Source of the DNA: Daucus carota subsp. sativus
Taxonomy: Eukaryota > Streptophyta > Magnoliopsida > Apiales > Apiaceae
DNA: 64,000 nucleotides
Assembly (NCBI RefSeq): GCF_001625215.2
Contig: NC_030381.2
Coordinates: forward strand, 43,584,689-43,648,688
Direction: 5' to 3'
Under the pieces are notes generated by a model. That model saw only the letters and a program-made list of their open reading frames with translations, made no database searches and had not been told where the DNA came from. Within the stretch, counting starts at the first letter, position 1, and each line of letters opens with the position of its first letter. Position numbers and translations under genes: made by a program. This document shows positions 11,078-24,240 of the stretch, piece after piece.

Positions 11078-14000
11078 CTAGTAATCTCCTCTCCTACTGT
11101 TGACAAGATCACTGGCAAAACTGTCTTCATTTTCTAATTCTTCCAAATACACTTTATACGAAGGATTAAATGCAACTGCTCTACGCAAATATTTGGCAGC
11201 CTCAGCCTTGCGGTCCTCATGAGATAAAGCACTGCAAAACCATATATTTAATGTACAGTTACTAATATTGAAACAGAAACACTTCACGAGAAAGAAACCT
11301 TTGTAGCAAATCAGGAAGGGTATTTTTGGGTTTCTCTTAAAAATCCACTACAACTCACATTTCAAAATCTAATAAAAATTAATCCTCACATCTCAAACTT
11401 AGTTTCCAGTTATTTTCCAAAGTTTATCCCTAAGCTATGCAAATTTTCCCTTTAGAATATATTTTATAAGGGTATACATGGAACCAAACTCTGTTTGATC
11501 AGACTTCATAAGTTTAGCATGATAATTGCATGTTCTTGGTTCATGTAAAAAATGAAAACCTAAGAAAGACTTTAATATGGAGTATGGAGAGGAGGAAGTA
11601 GAGTTTAATTTTAATTTTAATAATATATAATTACTAAAACTTATGAGCATTTAATGAGGTTCAAGTTCTTCACCTTTATGACAAGGTTTTCTTTTTACAA
11701 TTTTCAGAATGAATGGAAAAGTCTGCAAGTAGTTGCAGCTAAAATTATGGATCATGTGGGGCTGGTGAAGCAAATAAAAAAGTTCAATATTCAAGCTCAA
11801 TATGCTATTAAAGCAGCACTAATTTAAACGCCTACAAAGAGCTATAAACCTGCAACGATATAAAAATAAATGATCAGATACTACCTTGCAAGCATCACCA
11901 GTCCATCATAATAATGGGATTTACTAGTTGAATCTTCTGGTTCTTTTATGCGCCCAAATCTTTCAAAGTGTATCAAAGCTTCTGCATATTTACCCTGTTG
12001 CACACGAAAAAAGGAAACAAATACATCAAACGAATAAAAAAGATTAAACTACATTCCTAAAATTTATTATCCCAACGCTAGTGCTCCCATTATATCTTCC
12101 ACACACCTAGTATGATCTCATTTTTCAGACGAGCATGCAGATTATGATACGGGTAACATGTATAAGATCCAATTGAAACATTATATGGCTCACACAAGCT
12201 TCTAAGGAGCAAGAATTCTGAACTATACGACTACAATTTAGTTTCATGCACTCGTTTTTAATGTCTCAAATTGTAATAGTTTAGAACTTTAAAAGTGTAA
12301 TAAGTTTTAAATTCTTAAATAATCCATGCATTAGCTAGAGTCTCAAAGCCCATAGAGACTGCTAAAAGCTTCACCTGTTGTACATAGCAAGAACCGGCCC
12401 ACTGTGAAGCAGCAATTAACAGATCAACCTCCTCAATCTCTGTTGGATAGCCCTGAAGTAATAGCTATTGCAAAAGTTTTAAATTAAAAAATGCGTCAGT
12501 AAAATATTAGATTGGTTATGATCCACAATACAACTAAAAAACAATTATAATTAACACTTCCCATTAAACATGCTCAAAAGTCTTGTTATCATACCCTAGA
12601 GATCGCATGCTCCAGATGTTCTATAGCTTCTACTAGCATTCCATCTTGCAATAGGGTTTGTCCCATTATAATTAAAGCCCTTACATGCTCGGGATCCTTG
12701 TCAAGAGCTAATCTGCAATTTAAAGTCATATACATAGAAGCATGTACAGACTATAGGCTATAGAGTAAATGATCGTCAGAACAAACAGGATGTTACCTTA
12801 GCAATTGAATTGCTCTTTCTTTATGCTTTTTCTCTAAGAGTTGAACTGAAAGCTGTCACGAGTAACAAATTATGATATACTAGGAATATTGGTCAATTAT
12901 ACTTAAAACGTAGAGTAAACACTTACCATAACCAAATCACTAGGGGAACGATTTCGAACAGATAATTTATGCTGCTTGTGCGATAAATTAGAAAATGTTA
13001 CTGGTGCAACAACATTGCGAGCATCTTTTGTGGTTCCTAAATCCATCATCTCCGGTAGCCCCAAATGGTGACGGACATTTGGATCATTCAGGCATAGTTG
13101 CTGCAGAGGTGAGATGGTATTAGGGTTAGCATAACTCGAGTGCATATTTAAGAAAAAACTTTATATCCTCTGTTTGAACTTTATGTTTTTTGTTGAGACT
13201 GACACTTTGATGGGAGTTGGACATAAACACGATAACTTGGAAATGCTTGGCCCAAAATACCACAATTCAATATATTGCCCAAAATACCACATGGATCCCC
13301 CATATAAAATATTGTGTATCAATAACATGATATGCATGTCTGCACATCATTTTCTAAAAATTTGGGATGCTGCAAACTGTGCTGGTCTGTTCCACATCTC
13401 CTAATTGTGTCTCCCAAACACACATGCATACACACATGGAGATTTTATCCATATGACATTGTGCAGTGGTTCGTTTTCCTCCTAGATACATAACTTTCAA
13501 ATGCGAATTTTATTCGGTATTTTGGGCTTTCCTCAACGGTATTTCTGTAAGAAGTACAAATTGAGATATTTGGGGCATTTCTTATGCAATAAATTGCCCC
13601 CTAAAGTGTAACACCAGAATTGTGAATATCAGAGTTGTAACATAGTTTATTTTTCTTACAATAGAAATAACTAATTTCGTTATTTTCATTATATATTGTG
13701 TTTCTATATCAGCAAGTTGGTAATTATGTTACTGTTATCTTTCTCCACTTGCCGTCTTGAAATTAAACAAAGCAAAAGGTCAACAATTGTAAAAATAGTT
13801 TTTTTCAGTGGGCTACACTCTTGATGATGAAGACAGAGAAGATGTTGCTTTATTCAGATTCTTAGAAAGGCTTGGCCATTGAATTATTAATAGTAAAATT
13901 ATGGTTCCTCTAGTATGCATAGAAAATAGATTAAAATATAATGCACCAACCTGGATGAGAGTAATAAAGCTATTTGTAAGCCAATAGACTGAACTACCCT

Positions 14001-17000
14001 GCAAAACAAAGAAATGAAAAAAGGATCAACATTATATAACTGAAGACCTTATTATGTACAAAGTTCTTATAGGAATCCAAATCCAAATATGCAAACAAGA
14101 AAGGCATGGCTCAACTCATCTTAGCTGGCCTCAGCTTTAATAAAGAAAAACTAGTTGGGTAGGCCATATGAAAAAACAAGGAGTCAAGAATGACAAACTA
14201 TATGAATAAATAAATGAATATGTAATAAACAAAATCAAAAAGAACTAGGATCACATGGAAAAAAGTTGCTGCACTATTTACTTCCCACACATGTTTTCCT
14301 TGGTACTGTCAATAAATAAGAGGGGAAGTTACCTTTTTTTATTTACCTTTTGTTTTAAGAAAGAGCCTTAGTATAGCTTAGGGCTGTAGTACACGTGGAA
14401 GGTAGGTCAACCAACACTTATTCCATCGATATCACGATACTCTAATGATGGTAAATTATAACATATGAATTATATTACATAAGCTCTAGAAGTTTTGCCA
14501 ATAACCCCCTCAAGCTGGAAGCATCATATTTTACAGCTTGTTTTAAGACAGTCTAACACCTCAATGAAAAACCAAACATAAAAAACAAAAAATGGTTTCT
14601 TGAACTCCTAAACTAGGTTCCTCTATATTTTTGACAGGAAAAAATTTATTGCCGCATTTTACAGCATGCTATAAAAACACAGTATAATGCCTCGATGACA
14701 AACCAAGCATAATAACAAAAATAATGGTCCTTCGAATTCTAAAATTAAGTTCCTCTTAGATTTGAACGGGAAAAACTCGATGACCATATCTATGGCTAAT
14801 TTTTGCATCCCTTAACACAAACAGTGATGCTTCAATTTTGTTATCATAATCATGAATATAGATTTCAGAACAGTATGTATTGCTGGAAAACACTGTTCAG
14901 TCTCCAACAATTATGAAAAAAATAGACTTGCCAATAAGCAGAAGACTCTGAAGCCACCAACAAAAATAAATGACAAAGGACTACATACACCTTGAAATCG
15001 TAAAAATCTCTACCCGCCAGATGAGCTTAAACATGTTTTCAACAAAAACCAAAAAATAAATACCCCTAAATTTAGGATACAAGTTATGTTACCTGTGGAA
15101 CACAAAAGCCAGCAACAAGAATCGGCAATGTCATCACATCCAAATAGAACTTGTAACTCTGAAATAATGAAGTGGCTTGATTAGCATTTCAACGTGAAAC
15201 TGTCATTAAGTTGTGATTTAGCTCAGTCAACCCATCCTCAGCAACCAATATGCTTGCTATATCAAGTACCATAATATTGTAAATCTGCAATATCCTGGAC
15301 TTGATGTGCTCACCTTCACCAAAAAACCAAGCAAGCCACTCACTTTTCCGGTTGAAGCAGTCTGGAACGAAATCTGTTCCAAGGAAATATTTGCTTAACT
15401 ATAGTAATGTACATTCAATGGATTAATGGCAGCAAAAACGTGCAATGTAACAATTTTCTTTTGAAAAAATTAGAGTGTATTAGATCAGACAAATATTATA
15501 TCACAATCTGCATTAACATAGAAGACATCATGAGCAATAACTAAATACAAATAAAAAGGATAAGGTGCACTTCGCAATGTAAATGTCGGAAATGTGGCAT
15601 TAGTTTATGATGTTAGTTTTATGAACAGCCATTAACCATTTTTTCCAGTATCGACGTCATATAAAATCTCGAGTTTCTAGTTAAAGACCTTCCATTAACA
15701 TTTAAGTATCAGAAATTATAAACAACATTTAGCAAGCCCTAAAATAATATACCACGATGTTATTATATGTTACTAGGTACTACGTCACATTTAGGATTGA
15801 CCATAGAAAGACATATGACCACCACTATGCAATGCTATTATGGCAGCAAGCAGAGCAGGAGAATATGTTTCCATCAAAAAGTGGCAGAGAATATAAAAAT
15901 TTAATTACACATGCCTCAGCAAATTATCAGTAATAATATAGACCAGCATACTGTACTCTATAGCATACAGATAGCCAAAGAACATAGCTTCACTTGTCCC
16001 CAAAACACATAACCATCTCTACCTACACATTTTAAAAACATAGAGGCAACATTGTGTATATAAAGAGAATTAAACAAGTAACTCAAAGATTTACATATGA
16101 AAAAGGTAACCAGTTTCCACCTGTACGTTAACAAAATGTAGACCAGCAATCATCAAAGGAAATATTGAGCCATAAACACCATGCGGTAATTCACTTAAAT
16201 TCTGGAACCACAGAGCGCCCCCCTGAAATTAGTTCGTTTCAAGAACTGTGTCAGAACTAGAGATATTTTAAAGGTTTTTAACCCTTTCACAGAGTTAAAG
16301 ATAACGAAAAAGATTTAATAACAACGCTTAAATCCAAATCAGTTACATAAGCAGGATTTGTGTTTTAGAGCATTCATAAGCTGGCAAAAAACAACTTTAC
16401 CAAAAGCGGCTGGCCTTGAGAGGTAAGGAAAAAGAAAGGGAAAGAAATAGAAAGAGAAAAGTTTCTAAGTTTGGGCAGTGATTATATAGGTAAGATATTT
16501 CTATTTAAATTCTTACAGCAAATATTTCAAAATCCATTTCGCAAGATCTCATCGAAATGCAGGACTGAGATGACACACACGCATATATAAATAACTTCAT
16601 AATGGACTCTCTTGCGATGCAGAGCACTCACACATTCAAGTTTGTTTCATCTTATGTGTAGTCTAAGATTTTCCCTTAATATTTTGTACTAGTCTGTTTA
16701 TTGCAATTAGTAGGCAGTAATCAGCTAATTGCCTTTAATCATAGTCATTTGATGAGAAAATCAATGGTGGCGTACTCCAGTCCATTACAGTTGGTTCTTA
16801 GACTTGTATATACTGAATCTGTGATAGTTTTAATTATGTTTATTGTATTAAAGCCAAAGATGCCTTATAATTGAGCAAATAACAAGATGATAACTTCGAG
16901 ATAGGTGAGAGAATAAACTGCACCTCTTAGCTTTCCACATCTAACTCTCCCCAATTCAGTCTTATCGAACAAGACAGACCAGCGGGATTAACAACCCTAA

Positions 17001-20000
17001 TTCATTTTGTTCTCTCTACAAAATCCATCCTCCTTTATTCATTTAAAGGGACAATTTCAGCATTACAGCACAGTCTTGTCACATATATAGCAGGTTTAAG
17101 TATATGACTCACTATTTTGGGCAAAGCCAGTAGACTATAAGAAGCGCAATTGCTAAAGGAAGGGTTGATGAGAAATGATAATTTCAACAAGAGCGAACAT
17201 CAGACCAACCCTCTCTCTCTCTCTCTCTCTCTCTGCAAACTATCTCTTCTCTCAACATCCTCTACTACATCCGCCGAACTCAGCTGAACATGTTCAACAT
17301 GAATATGTGTCCGAAGTGGTGAGCTCAGCACTAAAATGCAATAAAGCATGTATATAGCGTAAAATGAAGGTTAGTAGAGTCCATCCCCCTGTCTAAATGT
17401 CGAGACTCGCGCGTACAAGAGTACTCAAGTGTCAAGTGCAACATAGTTATACCAATACCCCAGGTGAAACAGAGTTAACCGAAATTATTATTATTTCCAG
17501 CTAATCCTCTCTTATATCTGTATGTTTCTATCTCTAATCTCACTGATATGATCTGTGCCCTCTAGTTTCCCTTATATCCTCTATATTATATCTACTGTTT
17601 TATACTAAAATATATTTGTGATTCCTGACATCTTACAATTTTGTAGATTTTTTATTCTAGAGAAGATAACAAAAGTTCCGCTCGAGGGCCCTTCCAAGTT
17701 TATTTGCTGCTGTTATTTATCTTTCTTATTATTATAACAAAACTAAGCTCATTCCAGCTCATTTAGATCGTGGTCACGGATTCAAACCCTGGAAAGAACC
17801 TATACACAAGATGTAAAGGTAAAACTTCGTATCTTGGGCACAGGGTACTAGTGTACAACCTTCTGTTGCTACATCTCTACCATCTACAGACCATCCTTAC
17901 TTCATCTAGGAATGAAGGGCAAAAAAATCAACAGAACTATTTATATAGCCCCTGGATTAACAAATAAAGCAACAGCATATAAAACAAATCATCATCTGTG
18001 TCATTAGTCTCTGTCAACCATTTTTTCTATATAAGACTATTCGATAAAAAAATTTAAAAAGAAAAACACTCTTTTGTTCTAATTGTGCATATCAAAACAA
18101 TGTGCATGAAGCAAACTAAAGGAGCCCATCAACTTTGCATAACTTAGCTGCTGTACTGATATAGAATTATATCGAATTGTGTATAACTTTACTTTTCTTC
18201 CTACAGTGGGGTTTAAATTACTTTAGTGGATTTAAATAGCTGGCAAGCATATTAAATTTAACAGAGACTGTGTACAAGATCAGATGCCAATCACTTACAC
18301 ATTCAAAACCTGAGTGATGATCCAATGACATTTTGCGAACAGTTGTCATCCACAATAGAAAGCATGGAAACTGCACCAACAAAAAAATATCAAAACAATG
18401 ATACAGGTAAATTTATGAATCCAAGAAGTAATATTATGGTCCTCCATTTCTGTTTCTTATATTTGGGAGATAGGACGATAGTCCGTGTTCAATCATTCGT
18501 GTTTGTAATGTTACTTTATAATCTAGTTTATAATATGGAAACTGGAAAACAGACAATCAAACAGCATCACTTAGTTTAAGTTCATGATAACAGAGAGATA
18601 TCTTCAGTTACACTCTTTAGGCAATCTATTACATAGCATGTTTGTTTAATTAAGCAACAAACAGACAAACAGTTTCACTTGTGGAAACGTGGTTGTTCCA
18701 TGTTCTCCCTGTACCACACATACAGCTAGTGGCTATAATGTGCTCTTACAGTGCCTTAAACTGTACTCCGTCTGTCCCTCTCATTTCTTTACACTTTTTT
18801 TGCATTGCTCGACACGCAATTAAGGCGCATATAAAACATAGTTTCATAACTTTTTTTTCAAATTTTTCTTTTTTGTATAAAAGGTTAGATACTAATTTTT
18901 TATTCAGAAGAAAAAAAGTTCAAAATAATTCATCAAACTATATTTTATGAGAGCATTAGAATGCGTGCCGAACCCCCGTCCCCCAATGTAAACAATTGAG
19001 GGGGACGGAGGGAGTATTATTTAATAAAAATGGTTTCCAGAATCACAAGAACAACTTACGGGACATGCTCTAGAAAATAGGAAATAAAATAGTATTTGCA
19101 ACACATATACAACTAAATCTCACCTGGACAGATATGTATGCCATAAACCATAAAAATGAAGGACATCCTACTGCTCGCCTTTCATTCCAAAAGAGTGTAA
19201 ATTGATCTTTAAAACTCCTTTCTGAGAGAGGTGGCGGCAAAGGAGGAGGCACTTTAAAAATCATATAAAAGTCAATAGATAAAAAAGGAACAAAAACTCC
19301 AAGCATGGGATAATTGAAACTGAAAAGAAAGCCTTCCTGTCATGACTCGCCATCTCTACTTTGAGTAAAAAATATTCTACTATTTACAATACTAACCCAA
19401 ATGAATAAGGCCTATGGATCATATTATATATTTCCCTTGTCCAAACACATCTTGAGAATAATAATGGAAAAGCTTCATTTTTCACAATCCACTCTTTGTA
19501 ATAAAAAACGATAGTAAATTACGTACACACAGTCCTGTTGGCAAGTCTTGTGCATGATAAGCCTAACAATGATATACCGAAGAATCATTGATGCCACCAA
19601 AAACATTAGGGAAAGACTTGTGAATCAAATTACTACATTAGGAGCCAATATGTAAACTAATGCTTATTTAGCAAAAAAAATGTAAACTAATGATTTTAAT
19701 TTTACAGCTAACCTAAAATTATGTTATCAAATGTATCCTACTAATGAATATTCAAGAGGGAAACAAGGATAAACAATACTTGATATATGACCAACAAAAG
19801 AGATTATTTAAAATTGAATAATCACATTTGGGAAACAACTCAGCTATTCTCTTTAACTTGTTTAGTTGCAAGATAAGCAAGGGAAACAATGCCATCCTGA
19901 GAGCCAATGTAGCCGAGCCTATTACAATCCACCTGCAAATCAACAGAATTGAAGAATATAAGAAAGTAGTCCGCAAAAATATAATTGTATCATGTTTATT

Positions 20001-20395
20001 GAGCGCTGAAATAAAATAAAGTTAGCTAACCAAGGGAAGCCAGTAAGATCATGATAGCCATCAAGCATCGAAATGAGTGCCTGAACCGGAAGAATGGCAT
20101 CATCGCCACTAATTATTTGTTCCCCAATTTGTGTACCTAACCCTGACTCGGGGACATCCAACTGAGTCACCACCGAGTCAGATTCCATGTTAATATTCGT
20201 ATCATGAGAAGAGAAATAACGTGGAGTACACAAATAAACTGACGGAGTATGTGGAGTGTAGTTGTGAAATTGGGTTGCTGATATATGATATGAAGAATAT
20301 AAGGATGATATACAAGTCGATGAATTAGAAGAAAGTATACGAACAGATCTGGAGTGGCGAAGAAGGTTTGAGAGTAAAAAGTTTGGGATTGTCAT
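11078..20395 (-). CDS. OXA2: Mitochondrial OXA2-type membrane insertase with C-terminal TPR domain
   Basis: Fourteen exons were read: 20395-20031, 19932-19826, 19251-19124, 18370-18299, 16222-16121, 15373-15314, 15158-15093, 13998-13951, 13100-12927, 12852-12797, 12712-12595, 12464-12375, 11994-11885 and 11231-11078. They sum to 1650 nt (549 aa) in phase. The N-terminus is a Ser/Arg-rich presequence (MTIPNFLLSNLLRHSRSVR) typical of mitochondrial import. An Oxa1/YidC core follows: GFPWW, then ALRMALFPLLILQLNKLKRI, the proline-rich loop LPPPLPPPLSERSF, FLWFMAYISVQ, GGALWFQNLSELPHGVYG and GSSVYWLTNSFITLIQ. The C-terminal third is TPR-like (KHKERAIQLL; ALDKDPEHVRALIIMGQTLL; GKYAEALIHFERFG; AAKYLRRAVAFNPSYKVYLE). 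Plant OXA2 proteins combine these parts and insert proteins into the inner mitochondrial membrane; the Arabidopsis member At3g44370 has similar length (from memory). Exon 12 could instead start 12 nt later, at 12452. The 5' UTR is probably split by a 2.5-kb intron (22970-20461). Confidence 0.92.
14528..14773. repeat. Diverged tandem duplication in OXA2 intron 7
   Basis: Two adjacent units of about 120 bp share the order attttacagc(a/t)tg, cctc(a/g)atgacaaacca, caaaaaatgg, ctaaa, gttcctct and gggaaaaa. They are clearly diverged. The segment starts close to 'ataaccccctcaagctggaagc', which resembles retrotransposon LTR sequence. Confidence 0.65.
17211..17234. repeat. (CT)n microsatellite in OXA2 intron 4
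   Basis: About twelve CT units in the 2.1-kb intron between exons 4 and 5. No exon was found in the rest of that intron. Confidence 0.85.
18766..19014. mobile_element. Stowaway-like MITE in OXA2 intron 3
   Basis: About 249 bp with ends CTCCGTCTGTCCCTC and gagggggacggagggag, flanked by TA. It contains the internal blocks 'tcatttctttacac', 'gctcgacacgca' and 'agaatgcgtgccga' shared with the copy at 21081-21330, so the two belong to one subfamily. It sits between exons 3 and 4 and does not touch splice sites. Confidence 0.85.
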
Positions 20396-20460
20396 ATTTA
20401 TATATACACATATGTGAACGCACAAGCTCCTTGATGTAGCACTGCAACTAAGTTCCTGAA

Positions 20461-22970
20461 ATAGCTCAAACAAAAACCAACAAGATGTAAATTAGAGTAT
20501 ATTAATGACAAAAGGAGTATGAGGTTCTATCGGCAAATAGGAGTGTCTATGTTATAATTTGAAAATTCAAAACTTGCAATATTTTAATTTCAGTGTAAAA
20601 ATATATAATTACAAATCTAAAAATTTACACAGATGTGTAGATGGGAAGCAGGGATACTTCAGTATGCTGAAGAATCGCAGGGGTGTGCGCAGTGCGGTAC
20701 GTGGTGCGCCACCGATACGGGGGTGCGGGAAGGGCAAAATGTGTAATTTCACAACGTGTTGAACACAAACCTATACTCTTCTTTCTGGCCGCTCCTTCTT
20801 CTAGCAAGTCCAACTGTCCTGCTTCTCTACTGTTTTCTTTCCTTGCTTTCATTTCTTTCTCTATCTTCTTTTGACTGATTTCTTTGATTGTTTGATTTCT
20901 CCTTCTTTCGTAAGTCATTGTATCTACTATACGTGTATATCTGTATATGGTGACTCCTTTGCTATCTGTTTGGGCCTGGGCTTGCTTTTCTCATAAATAA
21001 ATAAGGCACTGTTCTCTTTCAATTTTTTAAGTTTTTGTTTGCTGATTTCTTTGGTAATTCTGTTAATTCGTAATGTTATACTCCCTCTGTCCCTCTCATT
21101 TCTTTACAGTTTTTTTACACTGCTCGACACGCATTTTCAGGAGCATATAAAACATAGTTGTATAACTTATTTTAAAAAAAATTCTTTTTTGTATAAAAAT
21201 ATAAACATCAAACTTTATTCAGAAGAAAAAAAAGTTCAAAATAGTTCATCAAACTACGTTTTATGAGGGCATTAGAATGCGTGCCGAGCCCCCGTCCCTC
21301 AATGTAAACAAATGAGGGGGACGGAGGGAGCATGTGTTTATTAAATGTTGAATTTAAAGCTTGAATTTGCAGTTTTGCACTCCTCTTATAATTTTTTAAA
21401 TATGGCCAGAAAGAGGCAGTAGCCCTGTCTTCTAAAGAAAATTAACTTGTTATATATATAAATAATATTTTTAATATTTTTATTACTTGCCGTATCTCCC
21501 CACACCCGAATCTCTGTTTTTTGAAATTTGCCGAATTCCTGTATCCCCACACCGCACACTCCCGCACCCGCACCTGTGCTTCCTATTGTAGAAGTTTCAA
21601 AGAGGGATCCAATCCGAAATCTCTAACAAATCACATTCTCTTTCGCTTCACTCCAATGAAAGAGATCTTTCTAATTTGTCAGCCAGTTAGTCTATAAGCT
21701 AACAATTCTTTCGTATGGGATCTTGATTACTTATAATATAAATCATGAGCACGATAAACATATCGGCTATAAATGTGACCCTAGTCTTCAATTTATACAG
21801 AGGACACTATTATACATCTCTGACTTCGACCCAACCCAAGATTTACGTATTAACTATTTCGATCTACCGAAGTTTCGACTCATAAAACATGATTTTGTAA
21901 AGAACTTTCTGTAGAGTCTCATGAGCATTACAACTCTATAAGAGATGTAACTTATATAGTAGAGCCCTTTCCATAAGCTTGAGGTTTCGTGTTTGGTTGC
22001 CATTTGTTTTTCTACAAAAAATTTCCATTTAAATTTTTGAAGTTCAATTCAAAAACAATGATACTAAGACATCTTCCTATTCGACATTTCGGGTTGAGCC
22101 AACAGGGTTAAATTCTCAACTCTAAATAATAAGGAATTTCTCTAGCTGTAATTCAAACTGCTTTGAAATTTCTCCTTTTGTTCCTTCGTTTATGTTTGTA
22201 ATTCTTGGTGGTTCCAGCAAAGAAGAGTTTCATAAAGCTTTCGAATGGTCGATCACTTGTTATTATTGCTTATTATGATTTTCTTTGGCTTGTTTCACTC
22301 TCTGATCTTGTTTGTTGCTTGCTTCAGGTTACTTTTTATATGTTTAATGGAATTAAGTCTTATTTTAGAGTATAATTGCAATGTTTACCTATCGGCTATC
22401 GTCATATAGAACTTGTTAAGTTTATTAGTTTATGTATTTTAGTAGGTGTGGATACTGTGCCTGATAAAATTTAATTGTTGAATTATTTAGGTAAACACCA
22501 CGTAACAAAATCAGTCTCATCCCAATATTGAACCACACACATAGTACGGGTACTGAAATACTAGATTCCTACCCCCTACTCCCAATTCCTCCCTCCCAAC
22601 CCATACCCTATTCTGAACCAAACAACCCTTTAGAAATACAGTTCAAAAAGTAGATAGCAAAGCATCTCCTGCAAGCTGAAGATTTGGTTTATTTTACAGT
22701 TCGGTTTCCATATCCTAATTTAAGTTGAATATATGAAACAATTTGGACATTTCGGCTTAGCCAACTGGGATAAATTCTTAAACTATTATAATTTAAACAG
22801 CTTTGGAATCATTCACAATATTCAAGACAAAAAATTACATCCACAATCATAACAAAAAGTAGTTTAAAATGAATGCAAATTGAATCACTTAATTAACGGA
22901 ATCGGAATGAATATATATATCTGCGAGCGTGTATGTTTGTGTGACATTGAAGAGTAAGGGGGATTACCTG
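20461..22970 (-). other. Predicted 5'UTR intron of OXA2
   Basis: Reading on the minus strand, a short 5' exon near 23.0 kb ends ATCTATCAG|GTAATC. A good acceptor, TTTGAGCTATTTCAG|GAAC, lies 65 nt upstream of the ATG. The intron would be 2.5 kb and would hold a Stowaway copy and GC-richer repeat debris at about 20.63-20.75 and 21.49-21.60 kb. This is inferred from splice motifs only. Confidence 0.5.
21081..21330. mobile_element. Stowaway-like MITE, second copy of the same subfamily
   Basis: About 250 bp, CTCCCTCTGTCCCTC at the left and gagggggacggagggag at the right. TA is on the left; the right-hand TA has mutated to CA. It is strongly similar along its whole length to the 18766-19014 copy. 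It lies in the predicted 5'UTR intron of OXA2. Confidence 0.85.
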
Positions 22971-23248
22971 ATAGATAAATCGCGAGTGAGACGGAAGAGT
23001 GAGAGTGCACAACTGTGTACGAGCAAAAAAAAAGTGGCGACAACTTTGAATTATAGGAACTGATTTACTTTTCTCTTTTCAACATCATTAAAGTAAAATA
23101 GTGGCTGTGCATCTCGATAACCTTAATAACCATATGAACCCGGACCAAGGTTAACAAATTCTATGATGGTATATTGTACAAACATGGACCAATATTAAAA
23201 AAAAATATTAATTTGAGAGTTAAGTCGGAGTGAACAAATCAGTTAAAA

Positions 23249-24240
23249 TCAATATACTTATATAAAGGAGAAGCGAGAGGCGTGTAGGTGGCGCCTCTCA
23301 CATTACTACGTTCTATTTTTCTAATTTTTTAGATTTTTTGGATGAAACATATCAAAAATTAAAATTACCTTTTTTAGTTTCGGGCAAGTTTCAGAATCTT
23401 ATTTTGTTTCATATTATTTATGAAATATAGTAGTCTGAAAGTTTTAATCTGATTTTGTTTCAGATTATTTAATTATGGGAAAGAGTAGCACAAACTACCT
23501 TTTTTAGTTTCAGGTATATTAGAAGTAAGTTTCAGAATCTGATTTTGTTTCAGATTATTTGTGGAATACAGTAGTTTGAAAGTTTTAATATGATTTTGTT
23601 TCAGATTATTTAATTATGGGAAAGAGTACCACACATGTATCTCTGCATCTATAAATACCCTTATAGATTGTAGGGTTTTCGATTATCTAAACACAACCTC
23701 CTCTCTCTCAGCTTGATTTCTAACTCGGTGATGCCGTTCTTCTGCAACGATAAACGATAAGTGAAGTCTATTTATGCAAGCAAAGGTAGTTATAGATCGC
23801 TACGTGGGAGTCGACAAATTGAAACATGGGAAAATAATATGTATGTTTGTTGGTTATTCTTTTATAACATTTGTTTTATTCATCGTAATTCGTACATGTT
23901 TGTTGTTGTTAATTTTTATATGATTTACTTTGTATACAGGAAAATCAATCATCAATATATTTATATAATGGAGAAGCAAGGGGCATGTAGGTGGCGCCTC
24001 TCACATCGCTCCGTTCTATTTTTCTAATTTTCTAGATTTTTGGATGAGTCAATCAATATACTTATATAAAGGAGAAGCGAGAGACGTGTAGGTGGCGCAT
24101 CTCACATCGTTCCGTTCTATTTTCTAATTTTCTGGAATTTTTAGATGAAAAATATCAAAAATTAAAATTACCTTTTTAGTTTCGGGTATATTAGAAGTAT
24201 AATTTTTAAAGGCCGCCGCAACGCGCGGATTCTCAACTAG
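23249..24240 (+). mobile_element. Helitron with repeated 5' ends
   Basis: The 5' terminus is A|TCAATATACTTATATAAAGG and the 3' terminus is GGCCGCCGCAACGCGCGG, a short spacer and ACTAG|T, the plant Helitron pattern. The 5'-end module (TATATAAAGGAGAAGC.. AGGTGGCGCCTCTCACA.. TTCTATTTTTCTAAT) occurs three times, at about 23249, 23948 and 24049, all in the same direction. There is an internal tandem repeat of a palindrome-rich unit (AATCTGATTTTGTTTCAGATT). Between 23640 and 23765 lies a promoter-like segment, described as a separate feature. No Rep/helicase coding. The last module (24049-24240) would by itself be a 192-bp mini-Helitron. Confidence 0.8.
23649..23760 (+). promoter_or_regulatory. Promoter and 5'UTR-like cargo inside the Helitron
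   Basis: In order: CTATAAATA at 23649-23657 (TATA-box-like), TAGGGTTTTC at 23671 (telo-box-like, common in promoters of translation genes), a CT-rich leader at about 23697-23710, and ATG at 23731 followed nine codons later by TAA. The order and spacing look like a captured gene 5' end. Activity is unproven; this is inference. Confidence 0.35.

Noticed and set aside
17690-17830. B-box-like GGATTCAAACCC resembling a tRNA or SINE
   Set aside because: No matching A box at the right distance, no tRNA fold, no tail or target duplication found. It may be an old SINE scrap.
20632-21600. Possible larger transposon around the 21.1-kb Stowaway, with GC-rich ends sharing 'ggaagca.agg' and 'tgcggg' words
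   Set aside because: The putative ends match only loosely and no target duplication could be found.
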